Source: Rhodanobacter sp. B05
GTDB taxonomy: Bacteria; Pseudomonadota; Gammaproteobacteria; Xanthomonadales; Rhodanobacteraceae
Assembly (NCBI RefSeq): GCF_002001085.1
Contig: NZ_MUNU01000015.1
Location: 310,001 to 374,000, forward strand
Direction of reading: 5' to 3'
DNA: 64,000 bases
Below are positions 35,629-44,667 of the stretch, piece by piece. A program made the position numbers and the translations under genes. The notes beneath the pieces were generated by a model that was not told the DNA's origin, did not search any database, and saw only the letters and a list, made by a program, of their open reading frames with translations. Every line of letters begins with the position of its first letter. The stretch's first letter is position 1.

Positions 35629-35633
35629 GGCGC

Positions 35634-35972
35634 TCACATCAGCACGCTGAGCAGGGTGAGAAAGCCGATCACCGCCACGCTCGCATGCACCAGCACCACC
35701 GCCTTCGGTGGCAGCTTCCGGCGCAGGTGGAACGAGGCGAGAAAGAAGCCGCCCAGCGCGGCCACCAGCAGCAGCACGAAGCCGGCCAGCACCCGCTGCG
35801 TCGTCGCCCCCTGCAGCAACAGGACGATCAGCAGCACCAGACCGGCGGCGCCCAGCAGCGCATGCAGCACCGACAAGGCCCAGGGTGCGAACTTGCCGCG
35901 CAATACGTGGGCGGCAAGGATGAGGCCGCCCACGGCGGCGATGGCGAACACGATCAAGGCGGTATTGAACAT
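35634..35972 (-). CDS. Small four-helix membrane protein
   Basis: 112 residues, nearly all membrane-embedded: ALIVFAIAAVGGLILAAHV, WALSVLHALLGAAGLVLLIVL, VLAGFVLLLVAALGGFFLA and AVVLVHASVAVIGFLTLLSV. ATG 35972 follows GGGAGAATGAA. The His in SVLHALL and LVHASV recur in equivalent helices, suggesting internal duplication and perhaps heme binding as in cytochrome-b561-like or DUF2231 relatives (inference). It is the first gene of a two-gene unit with the DUF2231 protein and overlaps or abuts its start. Confidence 0.75.
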   Translation of the reverse strand: MFNTALIVFAIAAVGGLILAAHVLRGKFAPWALSVLHALLGAAGLVLLIVLLLQGATTQRVLAGFVLLLVAALGGFFLASFHLRRKLPPKAVVLVHASVAVIGFLTLLSVLM

Positions 35973-36058
35973 TTCATTCTCCCTGGCAATGAAAACCGGC
36001 ACGCCGGATGGCGCGTCGGGTGGACGGTGCAGCGGTGAAACGCCGTACCGTGGATCGG

Positions 36059-36958
36059 TCAGGCATGAGCATGGCACGCCCCGTGCGCGGCTGCCGCGCG
36101 GTGGTGGTGATGGACCAGCGGCACATGCAACGGGCCGTTGCTCGCCAGGCCGCCTGCGTCAAGCCAGTCGCGGGTCTGCGCGGCGGCGCGCTCGATCAGC
36201 GCGGCGGTCTGCGAGAAATCGAAGACGGAGACGCCCAGCGGGCACAGCGGCGGCACGATGGCGATCCGGGCATCCGCCGCGTAACGCTCCACGTCGCGGT
36301 CGAGCTGGCGCATGTTCTGCAGTCCCATCACGTGCAGCGCCAGCGCCGCCATGTTGCGCGGCGGTTCGCGCAGCGCGCAGCTCACGCCGGTGGGCAACAC
36401 CAGGATGCGTTCGGCACCCAGCGCGACCGCGCTGGCGATCGGCGTGTTGTTGGCGACCCCGCCGTCGACGAGGTAGCGGCCGTCCAGTGCCACGTGCGGA
36501 AACACCACCGGGATCGCCGTGCTCGCCAGCAGCGCGGTCTCCACCGAGCCACGGGAAAGCAGCACCGCTTCGCCGCCTAGCACATCGGTAGCCACCACAT
36601 GCAGCGGCAGTGGCGCCTGCTCGATGCGTTCGATGCGCAGCGAACGTTGCACGATGGCGCGCAGCCGCGAGGGCTCGATCAGGTGATCCTGGCCGAACAG
36701 CAGCGCCTTGATGCCCGCCAGCAAGGTCAACGGAAACACGTCGCGGCGGCGCAGGCCGCGCCATAGTTCGACCAGCCGGTCGACGCCCGCGGGAGTCGGA
36801 TCGTCGGCGAAGAATGCGCCGTTCAGCGCGCCCACCGAAGCGCCGATCACCATGTCCACCGCCACATTGGCGCGGCTGAGCGCCTGCAGCATGCCGACCT
36901 GCACCGCGCCGAGACTGCCGCCACCGCTGAGCACCATCGCTGTCTTCGGCACCGCCAT
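36059..36958 (-). CDS. Patatin-like phospholipase (RssA/YchK type)
   Basis: 299-residue lipid acyl hydrolase. Motifs: oxyanion hole SGGGSLGAVQVG, nucleophile Ser41 in IGASVGALNG (GxSxG), and the dyad Asp165 in LVDGGVANNTP. These are complete, so activity is expected. ATG 36958 has GGAGG five bases upstream; ATG 36973 is possible but lacks one. Size agrees with the bacterial patatin-like family around 300 residues. A downstream His-rich tail (PLVHHHHRAAAAHGA) is unusual and might bind metal. Convergent with nothing; divergent from the isochorismatase-like gene at 37185. Confidence 0.85.
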   Translation of the reverse strand: MAVPKTAMVLSGGGSLGAVQVGMLQALSRANVAVDMVIGASVGALNGAFFADDPTPAGVDRLVELWRGLRRRDVFPLTLLAGIKALLFGQDHLIEPSRLRAIVQRSLRIERIEQAPLPLHVVATDVLGGEAVLLSRGSVETALLASTAIPVVFPHVALDGRYLVDGGVANNTPIASAVALGAERILVLPTGVSCALREPPRNMAALALHVMGLQNMRQLDRDVERYAADARIAIVPPLCPLGVSVFDFSQTAALIERAAAQTRDWLDAGGLASNGPLHVPLVHHHHRAAAAHGACHAHA

Positions 36959-37184
36959 CGCACCCTCCGCCATCCCCTGCCGACCGCAAACCGGCAGGCA
37001 GTCTGCCGATGGGATGCAAGTCGCCCCCGTGGCGTTCCCGCGCGATGCAGCGGGCCCGACCATGACTGCCCAGCGGGAAACCGCGGTATGTTCATCCAGT
37101 CCGACCATGTATCGCGTAGCGTCCGGTCGGCGGCAACACAGAAACGGACCGATCCGACACTTCAGTTCCCACGAGGAGACAGCC

Positions 37185-37748
37185 ATGGGCATGACCATCC
37201 TGGACCCGCACACCGCGTTGCTGGTCATCGACCTGCAGAAGGGCATCGTGGCGTACCCCACTGCGCACCCGATCCAGCCGGTGCTTGCCCGCGCCGGCGA
37301 ACTGGCCAGGGCATTCCGTCGCCATCGCTTGCCAGTGGTGTTGGTGAATGTGGATGGAGGCGCGCCCGGTCGCACCGCGCAGCCGCCGCGTGGCGGCGAG
37401 CGTCCGGCCGACTGGACCGAGCTGGTGCCCGAACTGGGCCGGCAGCCCGACGACATCGTCCTCACCAAGCGGACCTGGGGCGCCTTCGCGAGTACCGACC
37501 TGGCCTCGCGCCTGAAAGCGCTTGGCGTCACCCAGGTGGTGATGGCCGGCGTTGCCACCAGCATCGGCGTGGAATCCACTGCTCGGCAAGCCTACGAGTT
37601 GGGCTTCAACGTCACCCTGGCGCTGGATGCGATGACGGACATGAGTGCGCAGGCGCACGAGAACAGCGTCGAGCGGATCTTTCCGCGCCTGGGTGAAACC
37701 GGCACCAGTGCCGGGATCATGGCGCTGCTTGATCGCCGCGAGCACTGA
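37185..37748 (+). CDS. Isochorismatase-fold hydrolase lacking the catalytic Cys
   Basis: 187 residues. The Asp (LLVIDLQKGI) and Lys (DIVLTKRTWGAF) of the fold are present, with the usual cis-peptide block AGVATSIGVESTARQAYELGF. Where amidases such as nicotinamidase or RutB have Cys (TxxCVEST), this protein has Gly (TSIGVEST). It is therefore more like isochorismatase proper or a binding protein than an amidase. ATG 37185 follows a strong GAGGAGAC. It lies alone, with a hypothetical membrane protein 122 bases downstream. Confidence 0.82.
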   Translation: MGMTILDPHTALLVIDLQKGIVAYPTAHPIQPVLARAGELARAFRRHRLPVVLVNVDGGAPGRTAQPPRGGERPADWTELVPELGRQPDDIVLTKRTWGAFASTDLASRLKALGVTQVVMAGVATSIGVESTARQAYELGFNVTLALDAMTDMSAQAHENSVERIFPRLGETGTSAGIMALLDRREH

Positions 37749-37870
37749 GCTGGCCGCGCTTCATCACGGCCGTCGTCACGCGAAGCATGCGACCGATCCG
37801 ATGTGCACTTCGCCGATGAGGGGTTAAAGTTCGGGTTTTGCCTGGGCACACCACACTGGAATCTTTCATC

Positions 37871-38212
37871 ATGTTCTGGCTCCACCACCTCGCCTGGTTC
37901 GCAGCAGGCCTCATGCTCGTCAACGCGATGCCCCATCTCGTCCGCGGCGTGACCGGTCGCGCCTTCCAGACGCCGTCTGCCAAGCCTCCAGGCAAGGGAC
38001 TTTTGTCTTCGATGGTCCATGGGCCGTGGGGTTTTGCGAGCCTGTTGGCGGCGTGGTGGCTGGTCGAGCGCGTGGGTGATTTCGATCCGAGGTCCGCCGT
38101 CGATGCCGGCGCCTTTGGGCTGGGCATGCTGATGGCCCTGGCCGGGCTGGCGTGGAGTTTCGGTCGCCTGCATGGCGGCAATGCCCCGACGGAGTGGTCA
38201 GGCACGCCATGA
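37871..38212 (+). CDS. Small membrane protein coupled to an MFS exporter
   Basis: 113 residues with three predicted helices (HHLAWFAAGLMLVNAMPHL, WGFASLLAAWWLVE, FGLGMLMALAGLAWSFG). Its stop overlaps the MFS start codon in ATGA, so the two are translated together; it may help the exporter or share its substrate. The PHLVRGVTGRAFQTPSAKPPG loop is Arg/Lys-rich and probably cytoplasmic. No family recognised. ATG 37871 is preferred over an ATG at 37838 because hydrophobic sequence begins right after it, though no clear ribosome site is visible. Confidence 0.65.
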   Translation: MFWLHHLAWFAAGLMLVNAMPHLVRGVTGRAFQTPSAKPPGKGLLSSMVHGPWGFASLLAAWWLVERVGDFDPRSAVDAGAFGLGMLMALAGLAWSFGRLHGGNAPTEWSGTP

Positions 38213-39510
38213 ACGGCATGTTCCACTCGCTCAGGAGCTACAACTACCGGCTGTGGGCCGCTGGCGCGCTGGTGTCCAACGTGGGCACCTGGATGCAGCG
38301 CGTCGGGCAGGACTGGCTGGTGCTTACCGTGCTCACCCATCACAGCGCCACGGCGGTGGGTACGGTGATGGCGCTGCAGTTCGGGCCGCCGCTGCTGTTG
38401 TTGCCGTTGACCGGCCTGGCCGCCGACCACCTCGATCGACGCAAGCTGCTGCTCTTCACCCAGGGCGCCGCGGGTTTGCTGGCGCTGGGTCTGGGCCTGG
38501 TCACCATCACGGGCGTGGTGCAGCTCTGGCAGGTGTATGGCTTTGCGTTGCTGCTGGGCATCGTCACCGCGTTCGATGCGCCAGCCCGGCAGGCGTTCGT
38601 CTCGGACCTGGTCACCGACGACGACCTGGCGAACGCGGTGGCGCTGAACTCCACTTCCTTCAACGGCGCCCGGATGCTCGGCCCCGCCGTGGCGGGCGTG
38701 TTGATCGCCGCGGTCGGCGAGGGCTGGCTGTTCCTAATCAACGCGGGTTCCTACGCGGCCGTGCTGGTCTCGCTGTGGTTCCTTCGCGTGCGCGAGCTGC
38801 ATACCGAAGCGCGCCCCGCCAGCACGCGCGGCAGCCTGCTGGCAGGGTTTCGTTACGTGTGGCAGCGGCCCGACCTGATCGCGGTGCTGGTGATGCTGTT
38901 CCTGCTCGGCACGTTCGGCTTCAACTTCGCGATCTTCATCTCGACCATGTCGGTTACCGTGTTCCACGGCAACGCCAGCCAGTACGGCCTGCTGACCTCG
39001 GCGATGGCGGCGGGCACCATGAGCGGGGCGTTGCTTTCGGCCCGTCGTCAATTCCCCGGCATGGTGCTGATGGGCGTCGCTGCGGCAGCCTTCGGGGTCA
39101 CTATGGCGCTGGCGGCGGCGATGCCCAGCCCCTTGCTGTTCGCGGTCGTGCTGTTCTTCGTGGGCCTCGCCGCGCTCACCTTCATGACCGCCAGCAACTC
39201 GATGATGCAACTCACCACCGAGCGCACCATGCGCGGCCGGGTGTTGGCGCTGCGCATTGCCGTGGTGATGGGCGGCACCCCGATCGGTGCACCGCTGGTC
39301 GGCTGGGTGGTCGATCATTTCGGCGCACGCTGGGCGCTGGGCGTAGGCGCGCTGGCGGGCCTCGCCGCCGCCGGGGTCGCGGTGGCCTATCTGGTCAGGC
39401 ATCGCCATCTGCGTCTGTTCCGTGAGGCCGGGCGGCTGCGCCTGGTCATCCACCCCGAGCCGGTGGACTTGGTGGCCGTTCGCGTGGCGGCGGGTGAGCG
39501 TGTCACCTGA
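38209..39510 (+). CDS. MFS transporter (EntS/MFS_3 family)
   Basis: 433 residues, 11-12 transmembrane helices. The start MFHSLRSYNYRLWAAGALVSN and LQRVGQDWLVL-like block, MQRVGQDWLVLT, are typical of the EntS-like MFS_3 family, whose members export siderophores or drugs. The conserved cytoplasmic loop GLAADHLDRRKLLL follows helix 2, and TFMTASNSMMQLTTERTMRGR lies between later helices. ATG 38209 overlaps the upstream stop. The substrate cannot be read from sequence and no siderophore genes are nearby. Confidence 0.85.
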   Translation: MNGMFHSLRSYNYRLWAAGALVSNVGTWMQRVGQDWLVLTVLTHHSATAVGTVMALQFGPPLLLLPLTGLAADHLDRRKLLLFTQGAAGLLALGLGLVTITGVVQLWQVYGFALLLGIVTAFDAPARQAFVSDLVTDDDLANAVALNSTSFNGARMLGPAVAGVLIAAVGEGWLFLINAGSYAAVLVSLWFLRVRELHTEARPASTRGSLLAGFRYVWQRPDLIAVLVMLFLLGTFGFNFAIFISTMSVTVFHGNASQYGLLTSAMAAGTMSGALLSARRQFPGMVLMGVAAAAFGVTMALAAAMPSPLLFAVVLFFVGLAALTFMTASNSMMQLTTERTMRGRVLALRIAVVMGGTPIGAPLVGWVVDHFGARWALGVGALAGLAAAGVAVAYLVRHRHLRLFREAGRLRLVIHPEPVDLVAVRVAAGERVT

Positions 39511-39632
39511 GCGGCGAACACCGAAGCCGTACCAGTTGATTGCTCCATCAGAACGAGGTCCGATCCGTGCGAAACCGCCGACCGGGCCGTTCCGTTGGCC
39601 GACAGGCTTGCGCCAATCGGCCAGGATTCTGC

Positions 39633-41576
39633 TCAATCGCGACCGGTCGCGCCCGCCACCACCGGCAGCAGCACGGCGCTTTTTCCATCTGCTCCGTGCC
39701 TGATCGTCACCGTCGCCTTGCGGTAGTCCGACGGCTTGGCGAACAGGATGTTCTGCACGTAAGTCTGCGGGTTGCGGTCGTAGAGCGGGAACAGGCTCGA
39801 CTGGATCTGCACCATGATGCGGTGGCCAGGCTTGAACTCGTAGTTCACCGTGGGCAGGCGGAACTTGTATTCCTGCACCTGGTTCGCCGGGATCGGCGAC
39901 GGCTCGGCGAAGCTCTTGCGATAGCGCCCGCGGAAGATGTCGAGCGCGACCGGCAGCTGGTAGCCGCCCATCGCGGGATCGCCGGGATCGGTGCCGGGAT
40001 AGACGTCGATAAGCTTGACCACGAAGTCGCCGTCGGTGCCGGTGGTGCTGGCGAAGAGGTCGGCGATCGGCGCGCCCTGGATCGTTACCGTCTTGCTCAG
40101 CACCGGCGTGGTGTAGGACAGCACGTCGGGTCGATCCGCCACGAAGCGCTGGTCGTGGACCAGCCAGGTGCGCCAGCGGTCGTTCTTCTGCGGGATCGGT
40201 CGCGGCAGGTAGGGCACCGGCTTGGCCGGGTCGGCGACATAGTTGTCGCTGCCGCCGGCCGGTGACTGGAAGCCCAGGCCCATGTCCGCTTGCAGGTAGA
40301 GCGGAGTCAGCGACTGCTCGCTGGCCGGCTTCCAGTTCGTGAAGCTGTCCCAGTGCTGTTCGACTGGGTTGTAGATCATCGCCTCGGGCAGTGGCCTGGG
40401 CAGCGGGGTGCCACGCAGGTAGTGATTGAACCAAGGAATCATCACCTGCCGACGGAACTGGGCGGTAGTGTTGCCGGGCCACTTCAGCGGTCCCATGTTC
40501 CAGCCGGCGCGGTTGATCTGGCTGTGCCACCAGGGGCCGATCACGAGATGATTGCTGGCGCCATGGCCGGCCTTGTCCAGCGCTTCCCAGGCGTGCACGG
40601 CGCCGTAGATGTCCTCCTGGTCCCACAGGCCTTGCAGCCACATCGTGGGCACGCTGGAGGGGTGCGCGACGAGCAGTTTGTCGAGCGCCTGCAACTGCCA
40701 GAACGCGTCGTAGGCGGGGTGTGCCGAGAAGCGGCTCCACCAGGGCAACTGCTTGAAGCCGTTGGCCTCGGCATAGGCGCCGGCCGAACCGGCGTCGAGG
40801 AAATTGCTGTAGTCATCGTAGTTCTCGCGCGGGATGTCCTCGCCTTCACCCTTCTTGCTCATCTGGCCGCTGAAGTAGTCGAGGTTCACCTGGCGCAGGG
40901 CGCCGTAGTGATACCAGTCGTCACCCATCCAGCCGTCGATCATCGGGCTTTCCGGCGCGGCGACCTTCAACGCGGGGTGCGGGTGCAGCAGGGCCATGGC
41001 GACCGTCCAGCCGTCGTAGGAGGAGCCGATCATGCCGACCTTGCCGTTGGACTGCTTGATGTTCTTCACCAGCCAGTCGATGGTGTCCCAGGCATCGGTG
41101 GTGTCGTCGGTCGTGGTCGGGTTGAGCGGCCCCATCGGCGGGCGCGTCATGACGTACTTGCCTTCCGAGCCGTATTTGCCGCGCACGTCCTGCCAGACCA
41201 GGATGGTGCTGCCGTCGGCCCAGTCCTTGTCGCCCGACCACACCGCGTCGGCCATGTGCGGGCTGTTGCTTGTCACGAAGCCGCTGGCGTTGTACGGCGT
41301 GCGTTCGAGCAGCATCGGCAGGTCGTGTGCGCCCTTCGGGATCAGCAGCACGGTGTGCAGCTTCACGCCGTCGCGCATCGGGATCATCACCTCGCGCTTG
41401 ACGTAGTCGAAGTTGCCCTGCGGCGGCTTCCAGTCGGCCGGAATGTCCGACGCGGTCTGGATCATGTCGGGCGTGACCTTCGCGGCAGCGGAGCCCGGCA
41501 CAGGTGCCGCGGGTGCGGCGACTGAGAGGAGGCAAGCGAGCGAAACCAGCACCGAGGCCAGGGCAGCTTTTTTCAT
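39633..41576 (-). CDS. Alpha-amino ester hydrolase / CocE-NonD family acylase
   Basis: 647-residue periplasmic or secreted alpha/beta hydrolase. From ATG 41576 a signal peptide MKKAALASVLVSLACLLSVA is cleaved near AAPAAPV. Nucleophile Ser186 in GSSYDGW (GxSYxG), and GLWDQEDIYGAVHAWEAL, matching the carboxylate cluster that binds the substrate ammonium in Xanthomonas alpha-amino ester hydrolases. A jelly-roll domain follows from about residue 450 (YEFKPGHRIMVQIQSS). Such enzymes hydrolyse and transfer alpha-amino acyl groups, including beta-lactam antibiotics. Substrate in nature is unknown; peptides or amino acid esters are likely. GAGGA lies near the start. Confidence 0.82.
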   Translation of the reverse strand: MKKAALASVLVSLACLLSVAAPAAPVPGSAAAKVTPDMIQTASDIPADWKPPQGNFDYVKREVMIPMRDGVKLHTVLLIPKGAHDLPMLLERTPYNASGFVTSNSPHMADAVWSGDKDWADGSTILVWQDVRGKYGSEGKYVMTRPPMGPLNPTTTDDTTDAWDTIDWLVKNIKQSNGKVGMIGSSYDGWTVAMALLHPHPALKVAAPESPMIDGWMGDDWYHYGALRQVNLDYFSGQMSKKGEGEDIPRENYDDYSNFLDAGSAGAYAEANGFKQLPWWSRFSAHPAYDAFWQLQALDKLLVAHPSSVPTMWLQGLWDQEDIYGAVHAWEALDKAGHGASNHLVIGPWWHSQINRAGWNMGPLKWPGNTTAQFRRQVMIPWFNHYLRGTPLPRPLPEAMIYNPVEQHWDSFTNWKPASEQSLTPLYLQADMGLGFQSPAGGSDNYVADPAKPVPYLPRPIPQKNDRWRTWLVHDQRFVADRPDVLSYTTPVLSKTVTIQGAPIADLFASTTGTDGDFVVKLIDVYPGTDPGDPAMGGYQLPVALDIFRGRYRKSFAEPSPIPANQVQEYKFRLPTVNYEFKPGHRIMVQIQSSLFPLYDRNPQTYVQNILFAKPSDYRKATVTIRHGADGKSAVLLPVVAGATGRD

Positions 41577-41652
41577 GGGTGGGGGTCCTCTTTGGGGACG
41601 TCGGCAAGCCTTGCTGGCTGCCGTTCGCCACGATGGGAACGGATGGCGCGGA

Positions 41653-42549
41653 TCAGGCGGCGAGCGGCGGAGGCATGCCGGGCACGATGTCTTCGCCACA
41701 TACGTCACGCCACAGGTAATACATCACCCCGAACATGACCGTGAACATCAGCAGGAACAGGGCGATATACAGCGGAACGATCAACACGAGCATCAACCAT
41801 ATGCCAACGAGCTTGCCAAGGAGGGCGAGCAGAATGACCGCAAGCACGAAGGCGATGATCACGACGATCCAGGCAACGGTGGCGATCAGTGCAAACACGA
41901 GCAGTGGCAGCGCGTTTTTCAGTGCGCCGATCACGCCATCGCCGATGGCGCCGAACACGCTGCGCTGGCGCAGCGAGACCTGGCCAAGGCTGATCGCATA
42001 GAAACCCATCATCAAAAGACCGAGTGCCAGGAACAGTGCCATCGCGACTCCGAAGCCGTGGGGCAACGCCGGCGGTAGATGGTTGGCCTGTGCGGTCAGC
42101 GCCTGCATGTACCAACTGGCGATGCCGCCTCCAATCGCCGCGATGATGATGCCGAACATGGCGATGTAGACCAGCACCATCGCCAGTCCATAGCCGATCA
42201 GGCGCAACGCTTCGCCTTGTCGATAAGGCTTGAAGATGTCGAGTGCGCGGGCCGGCAGGCCTCGCTCTGCCGCGTCGATCATCTGCAGATAGCCCGCATA
42301 CAGCGGCACCAGCAGCAGGCCAAGCAGCATCGAGCCCACCGTGATCCAGCCGAGGACTGCCGGGCTCAGCGGTGTGCCCGCACTGATCGCGTGGAGTTGC
42401 ACCGGCAGTGTGATCAGTGACGGCAACAGGGCTGCCACCATCAGGAAGGCTGCCCCGCCGAACAACGGCTTCGGGTGGCGGAAGCCCACGCTGATACCGC
42501 GCGTCAGCCAGCCAAAGCCGGCTGCCGGTTCCCTGGATCGTGTCGTCAT
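41653..42549 (-). CDS. BPSS1780-type integral membrane protein
   Basis: 298 residues, six predicted helices including LFGGAAFLMVAALLPSLITL, LGWITVGSMLLGLLLVPLYAG, GLAMVLVYIAMFGIIIAAIGG and VFALIATVAWIVVIIAFVLA. GFGWLTRGISVGFRHPKPLF near the N-terminus is the mark of the BPSS1780 family, of unknown function. The ATG at 42549 is preceded by GGGAG; upstream in-frame sequence to 42891 is open but not conserved. C-terminus has LWRDVCGEDI. Ends 76 bases before the hydrolase start, so the two are possibly co-transcribed. Confidence 0.78.
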   Translation of the reverse strand: MTTRSREPAAGFGWLTRGISVGFRHPKPLFGGAAFLMVAALLPSLITLPVQLHAISAGTPLSPAVLGWITVGSMLLGLLLVPLYAGYLQMIDAAERGLPARALDIFKPYRQGEALRLIGYGLAMVLVYIAMFGIIIAAIGGGIASWYMQALTAQANHLPPALPHGFGVAMALFLALGLLMMGFYAISLGQVSLRQRSVFGAIGDGVIGALKNALPLLVFALIATVAWIVVIIAFVLAVILLALLGKLVGIWLMLVLIVPLYIALFLLMFTVMFGVMYYLWRDVCGEDIVPGMPPPLAA

Positions 42550-42905
42550 GCTGTCGCTCCCCCGATAATCGGCGCCCCCGCGCCGTGCAGGCCCAGCATA
42601 GCGGGTGACGGCAGCAACGGTATTCGTCAAATCCGAGCCATCTCGGATACATTTTACTTGCTGGCCCAATGTCTTCTGGAAGAGTTTCTGGCCCGCTTTG
42701 ACTGAGGCAGTCACGATTGCGCTTCCGATGTAGCGACTTCCGCGACGTCGTGGCGGAGCATCGGCTCCATACGGGAAACAAGGAATCGCCTGGTTTGCCC
42801 GGATCGACCCCCGACAGGATCGACCCTGTCCAAATCGCCAAACCTCGCGCGTCATGGGAGTGGCGGCGCACACTGCCCGCCGATCACTCAATGCGGAGAA
42901 TCCCG
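42550..42905. other. Gene-free divergent region with short palindromes
   Basis: Between the BPSS1780-type gene and the YCII gene. It holds a 7-bp inverted repeat ATCCGAG-CCAT-CTCGGAT (42631-42648) followed by CATTTTACTTG, which could be an operator for either gene, and a GACAGG-ATCGA-CCTGTC palindrome (about 42815-42831). No coding sequence is convincing here. Confidence 0.4.
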
Positions 42906-43253
42906 ATGCAATACCTGCTGATGCTGTATGCGAACGAGAACGGTTGGTCGCAGATGACGCCGACCGAACAGGAGCAGGGCGTGGCGGCCTATGGAGCGTA
43001 TACGCAGGCGCTGAAGACTGCGGGTGTACTGGTCGGCTCGAACCGCCTGCAAAACAGCGCGACCGCGACCACCGTGCATGTGGCGGACGGCAAATCGCAG
43101 GTACTGGATGGCCCCTACGTGGACTCCAAGGAGCAGTTGGCCGGCTACTACCTGATCGACGTACCTGACCTGGATGCGGCGCTTGCCTGGACGGCGCGCT
43201 GCCCCGGTGCGAGCCATGGCACGATCGAAGTGCGGCCGGTGTGGAGCATGTAA
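42906..43253 (+). CDS. YCII/DGPF-family protein linked to an ECF sigma factor
   Basis: 115-residue small alpha/beta protein (YCII superfamily). ATG 42906 has GGAGA upstream; MQYLLMLYANE is the usual start and LDGPYVDSKEQLAGYYLIDV includes the DGPF-like motif (DGPY). YCII proteins are thought to bind or transform a small ligand. This one lies directly before, and overlaps, an ECF sigma gene of the group that is consistently linked to DGPF proteins, where the pair regulates its own expression. The 13-base overlap suggests coupling. Enzyme activity has not been shown for the subfamily, as far as I know. Confidence 0.85.
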   Translation: MQYLLMLYANENGWSQMTPTEQEQGVAAYGAYTQALKTAGVLVGSNRLQNSATATTVHVADGKSQVLDGPYVDSKEQLAGYYLIDVPDLDAALAWTARCPGASHGTIEVRPVWSM

Positions 43254-44506
43254 CGTTGGATAGCGCGGCGCAGGCGCGCAGTACCGCGGACGCCGTCGCG
43301 CGGCGCAGCTACGGCAAGCTGGTCGCCTTTCTGGCCGCCGCCATGCGCGACGTGGCGGCGGCCGAGGATGCGTTGTCGGAAGCGTTTGCCGCGGCGCTGG
43401 CGGACTGGCCGCGCAACGGCTGTCCGGCGAATCCGGAAGCGTGGTTGCTGACCGTGGCCCGGCGCAAAGGGATCGATGGCATCCGGCGCCGGCGCAGCGG
43501 TGAGGCGGCCGCCGTGCAGTTGCAGGTCCTGGCGGAGCTTGACGAGGCTGCATCGGCGGCGATGGATGACGCGGCGATTCCGGACCAGCGCCTGGCGCTG
43601 CTGTTCGCCTGCGCGCATCCGGCCATCGATGCCGGCATCCGCGCACCGTTGATGTTGCAGGCCGTGCTCGGACTGGATGCGAAGACCATTGCCTCGGCGT
43701 TTCTCGCGTCACCGGGCGCCATGGGCAAACGCCTCGGGCGGGCGAAACAGAAGATCCGCCAGGCCGGCATCCGCTTTGCCATCCCCGCGCGCGACGAGCT
43801 GGCCGGACGACTGAACGGCGTGCTCGATGCGATTTACGCCGCCTTTGCGGAAGGCTGGAGCGATCCCGGCGGCACCGATGTGATCCGGCGCGACCTCACC
43901 GCGGAAGCGTTGTTCCTCGCCGGCCTGGTTGCCGGGTTGCTCCCGCAGGAACCGGAAGCGCTGGGTCTGCTGGCCTGCATGCTGCACGCCGAGGCACGGC
44001 GTCGCGCGCGGCGCGACGCGGAAGGCGACTACGTGCCGCTGGCCGAGCAGGATGTCGCGCTGTGGGATGCAGTGATGATCGACGAGGCCGAAGCGCTGCT
44101 GTTGCGTGCGAGTGCGCTGGGCCGCATCGGCCGTTATCAGCTGGAAGCGGCGCTGCAGTCCGCGCATGTCGAGCGTCGTCGCAGCGGGCGCGCCGACTGG
44201 ACGCCCGAGGTGCAGATCTACGACGCGCTGCTCGCGCTTTCCGGTTCGCCGGTAGTCGCCCTCAACCGCGCGCTGGCCATCGCGGAACTGCAAGGTCCCC
44301 GCGCCGCACTCGAGATCGTGGATACGCTCGGTGCCGACAGACGGCTTGTCGACTACCAGCCTTACTGGGCCGCGCGCGCGGCGCTGCTGGCCAGAATCCA
44401 TGCCTATCCCGAGGCGCGTGCTGCCTTCGATATCGCGGTCGGTCTCGCCGGCGATCCCGCCGTCCGGCGTTTCCTGCAGGTGCGTCAGGCCGTATTGCCA
44501 CGCTGA
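43241..44506 (+). CDS. ECF sigma factor with TPR-like C-terminal extension (ECF42 type)
   Basis: 421 residues. Region 2 ([30 protein letters not shown]), [29 protein letters not shown], and region 4 ([30 protein letters not shown]) are present. The long C-terminal part (residues about 200-421), with [23 protein letters not shown], is the helical TPR-like extension typical of ECF42, where it regulates activity without a classical anti-sigma factor. A GTG at 43241 was used, which overlaps the YCII gene; a TTG at 43256 preceded by GGAG is an alternative. Its neighbour, the DGPF/YCII protein, is the expected partner for this group. Confidence 0.85.
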   Translation: MEHVTLDSAAQARSTADAVARRSYGKLVAFLAAAMRDVAAAEDALSEAFAAALADWPRNGCPANPEAWLLTVARRKGIDGIRRRRSGEAAAVQLQVLAELDEAASAAMDDAAIPDQRLALLFACAHPAIDAGIRAPLMLQAVLGLDAKTIASAFLASPGAMGKRLGRAKQKIRQAGIRFAIPARDELAGRLNGVLDAIYAAFAEGWSDPGGTDVIRRDLTAEALFLAGLVAGLLPQEPEALGLLACMLHAEARRRARRDAEGDYVPLAEQDVALWDAVMIDEAEALLLRASALGRIGRYQLEAALQSAHVERRRSGRADWTPEVQIYDALLALSGSPVVALNRALAIAELQGPRAALEIVDTLGADRRLVDYQPYWAARAALLARIHAYPEARAAFDIAVGLAGDPAVRRFLQVRQAVLPR

Positions 44507-44667
44507 GTTCGCTGTGGCACGACGAGATTCATGCAGGGTCGAGTCATGGCGCAGTGTCAGGCAACAGAGGGGCAGAGCGAACTGGCCCGGGTTTGACTGA
44601 CATGGTTTCGTTTTTTTGCCAACATCATCGTCTCTGGCAACTCCTGACTGTTCACGGAGGCGAGGTC

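Noticed and set aside
42550..42891. Longer N-terminus of the BPSS1780-type protein
   Set aside because: The open frame upstream lacks conservation and the ATG at 42549 has a good ribosome site and the family N-terminus.
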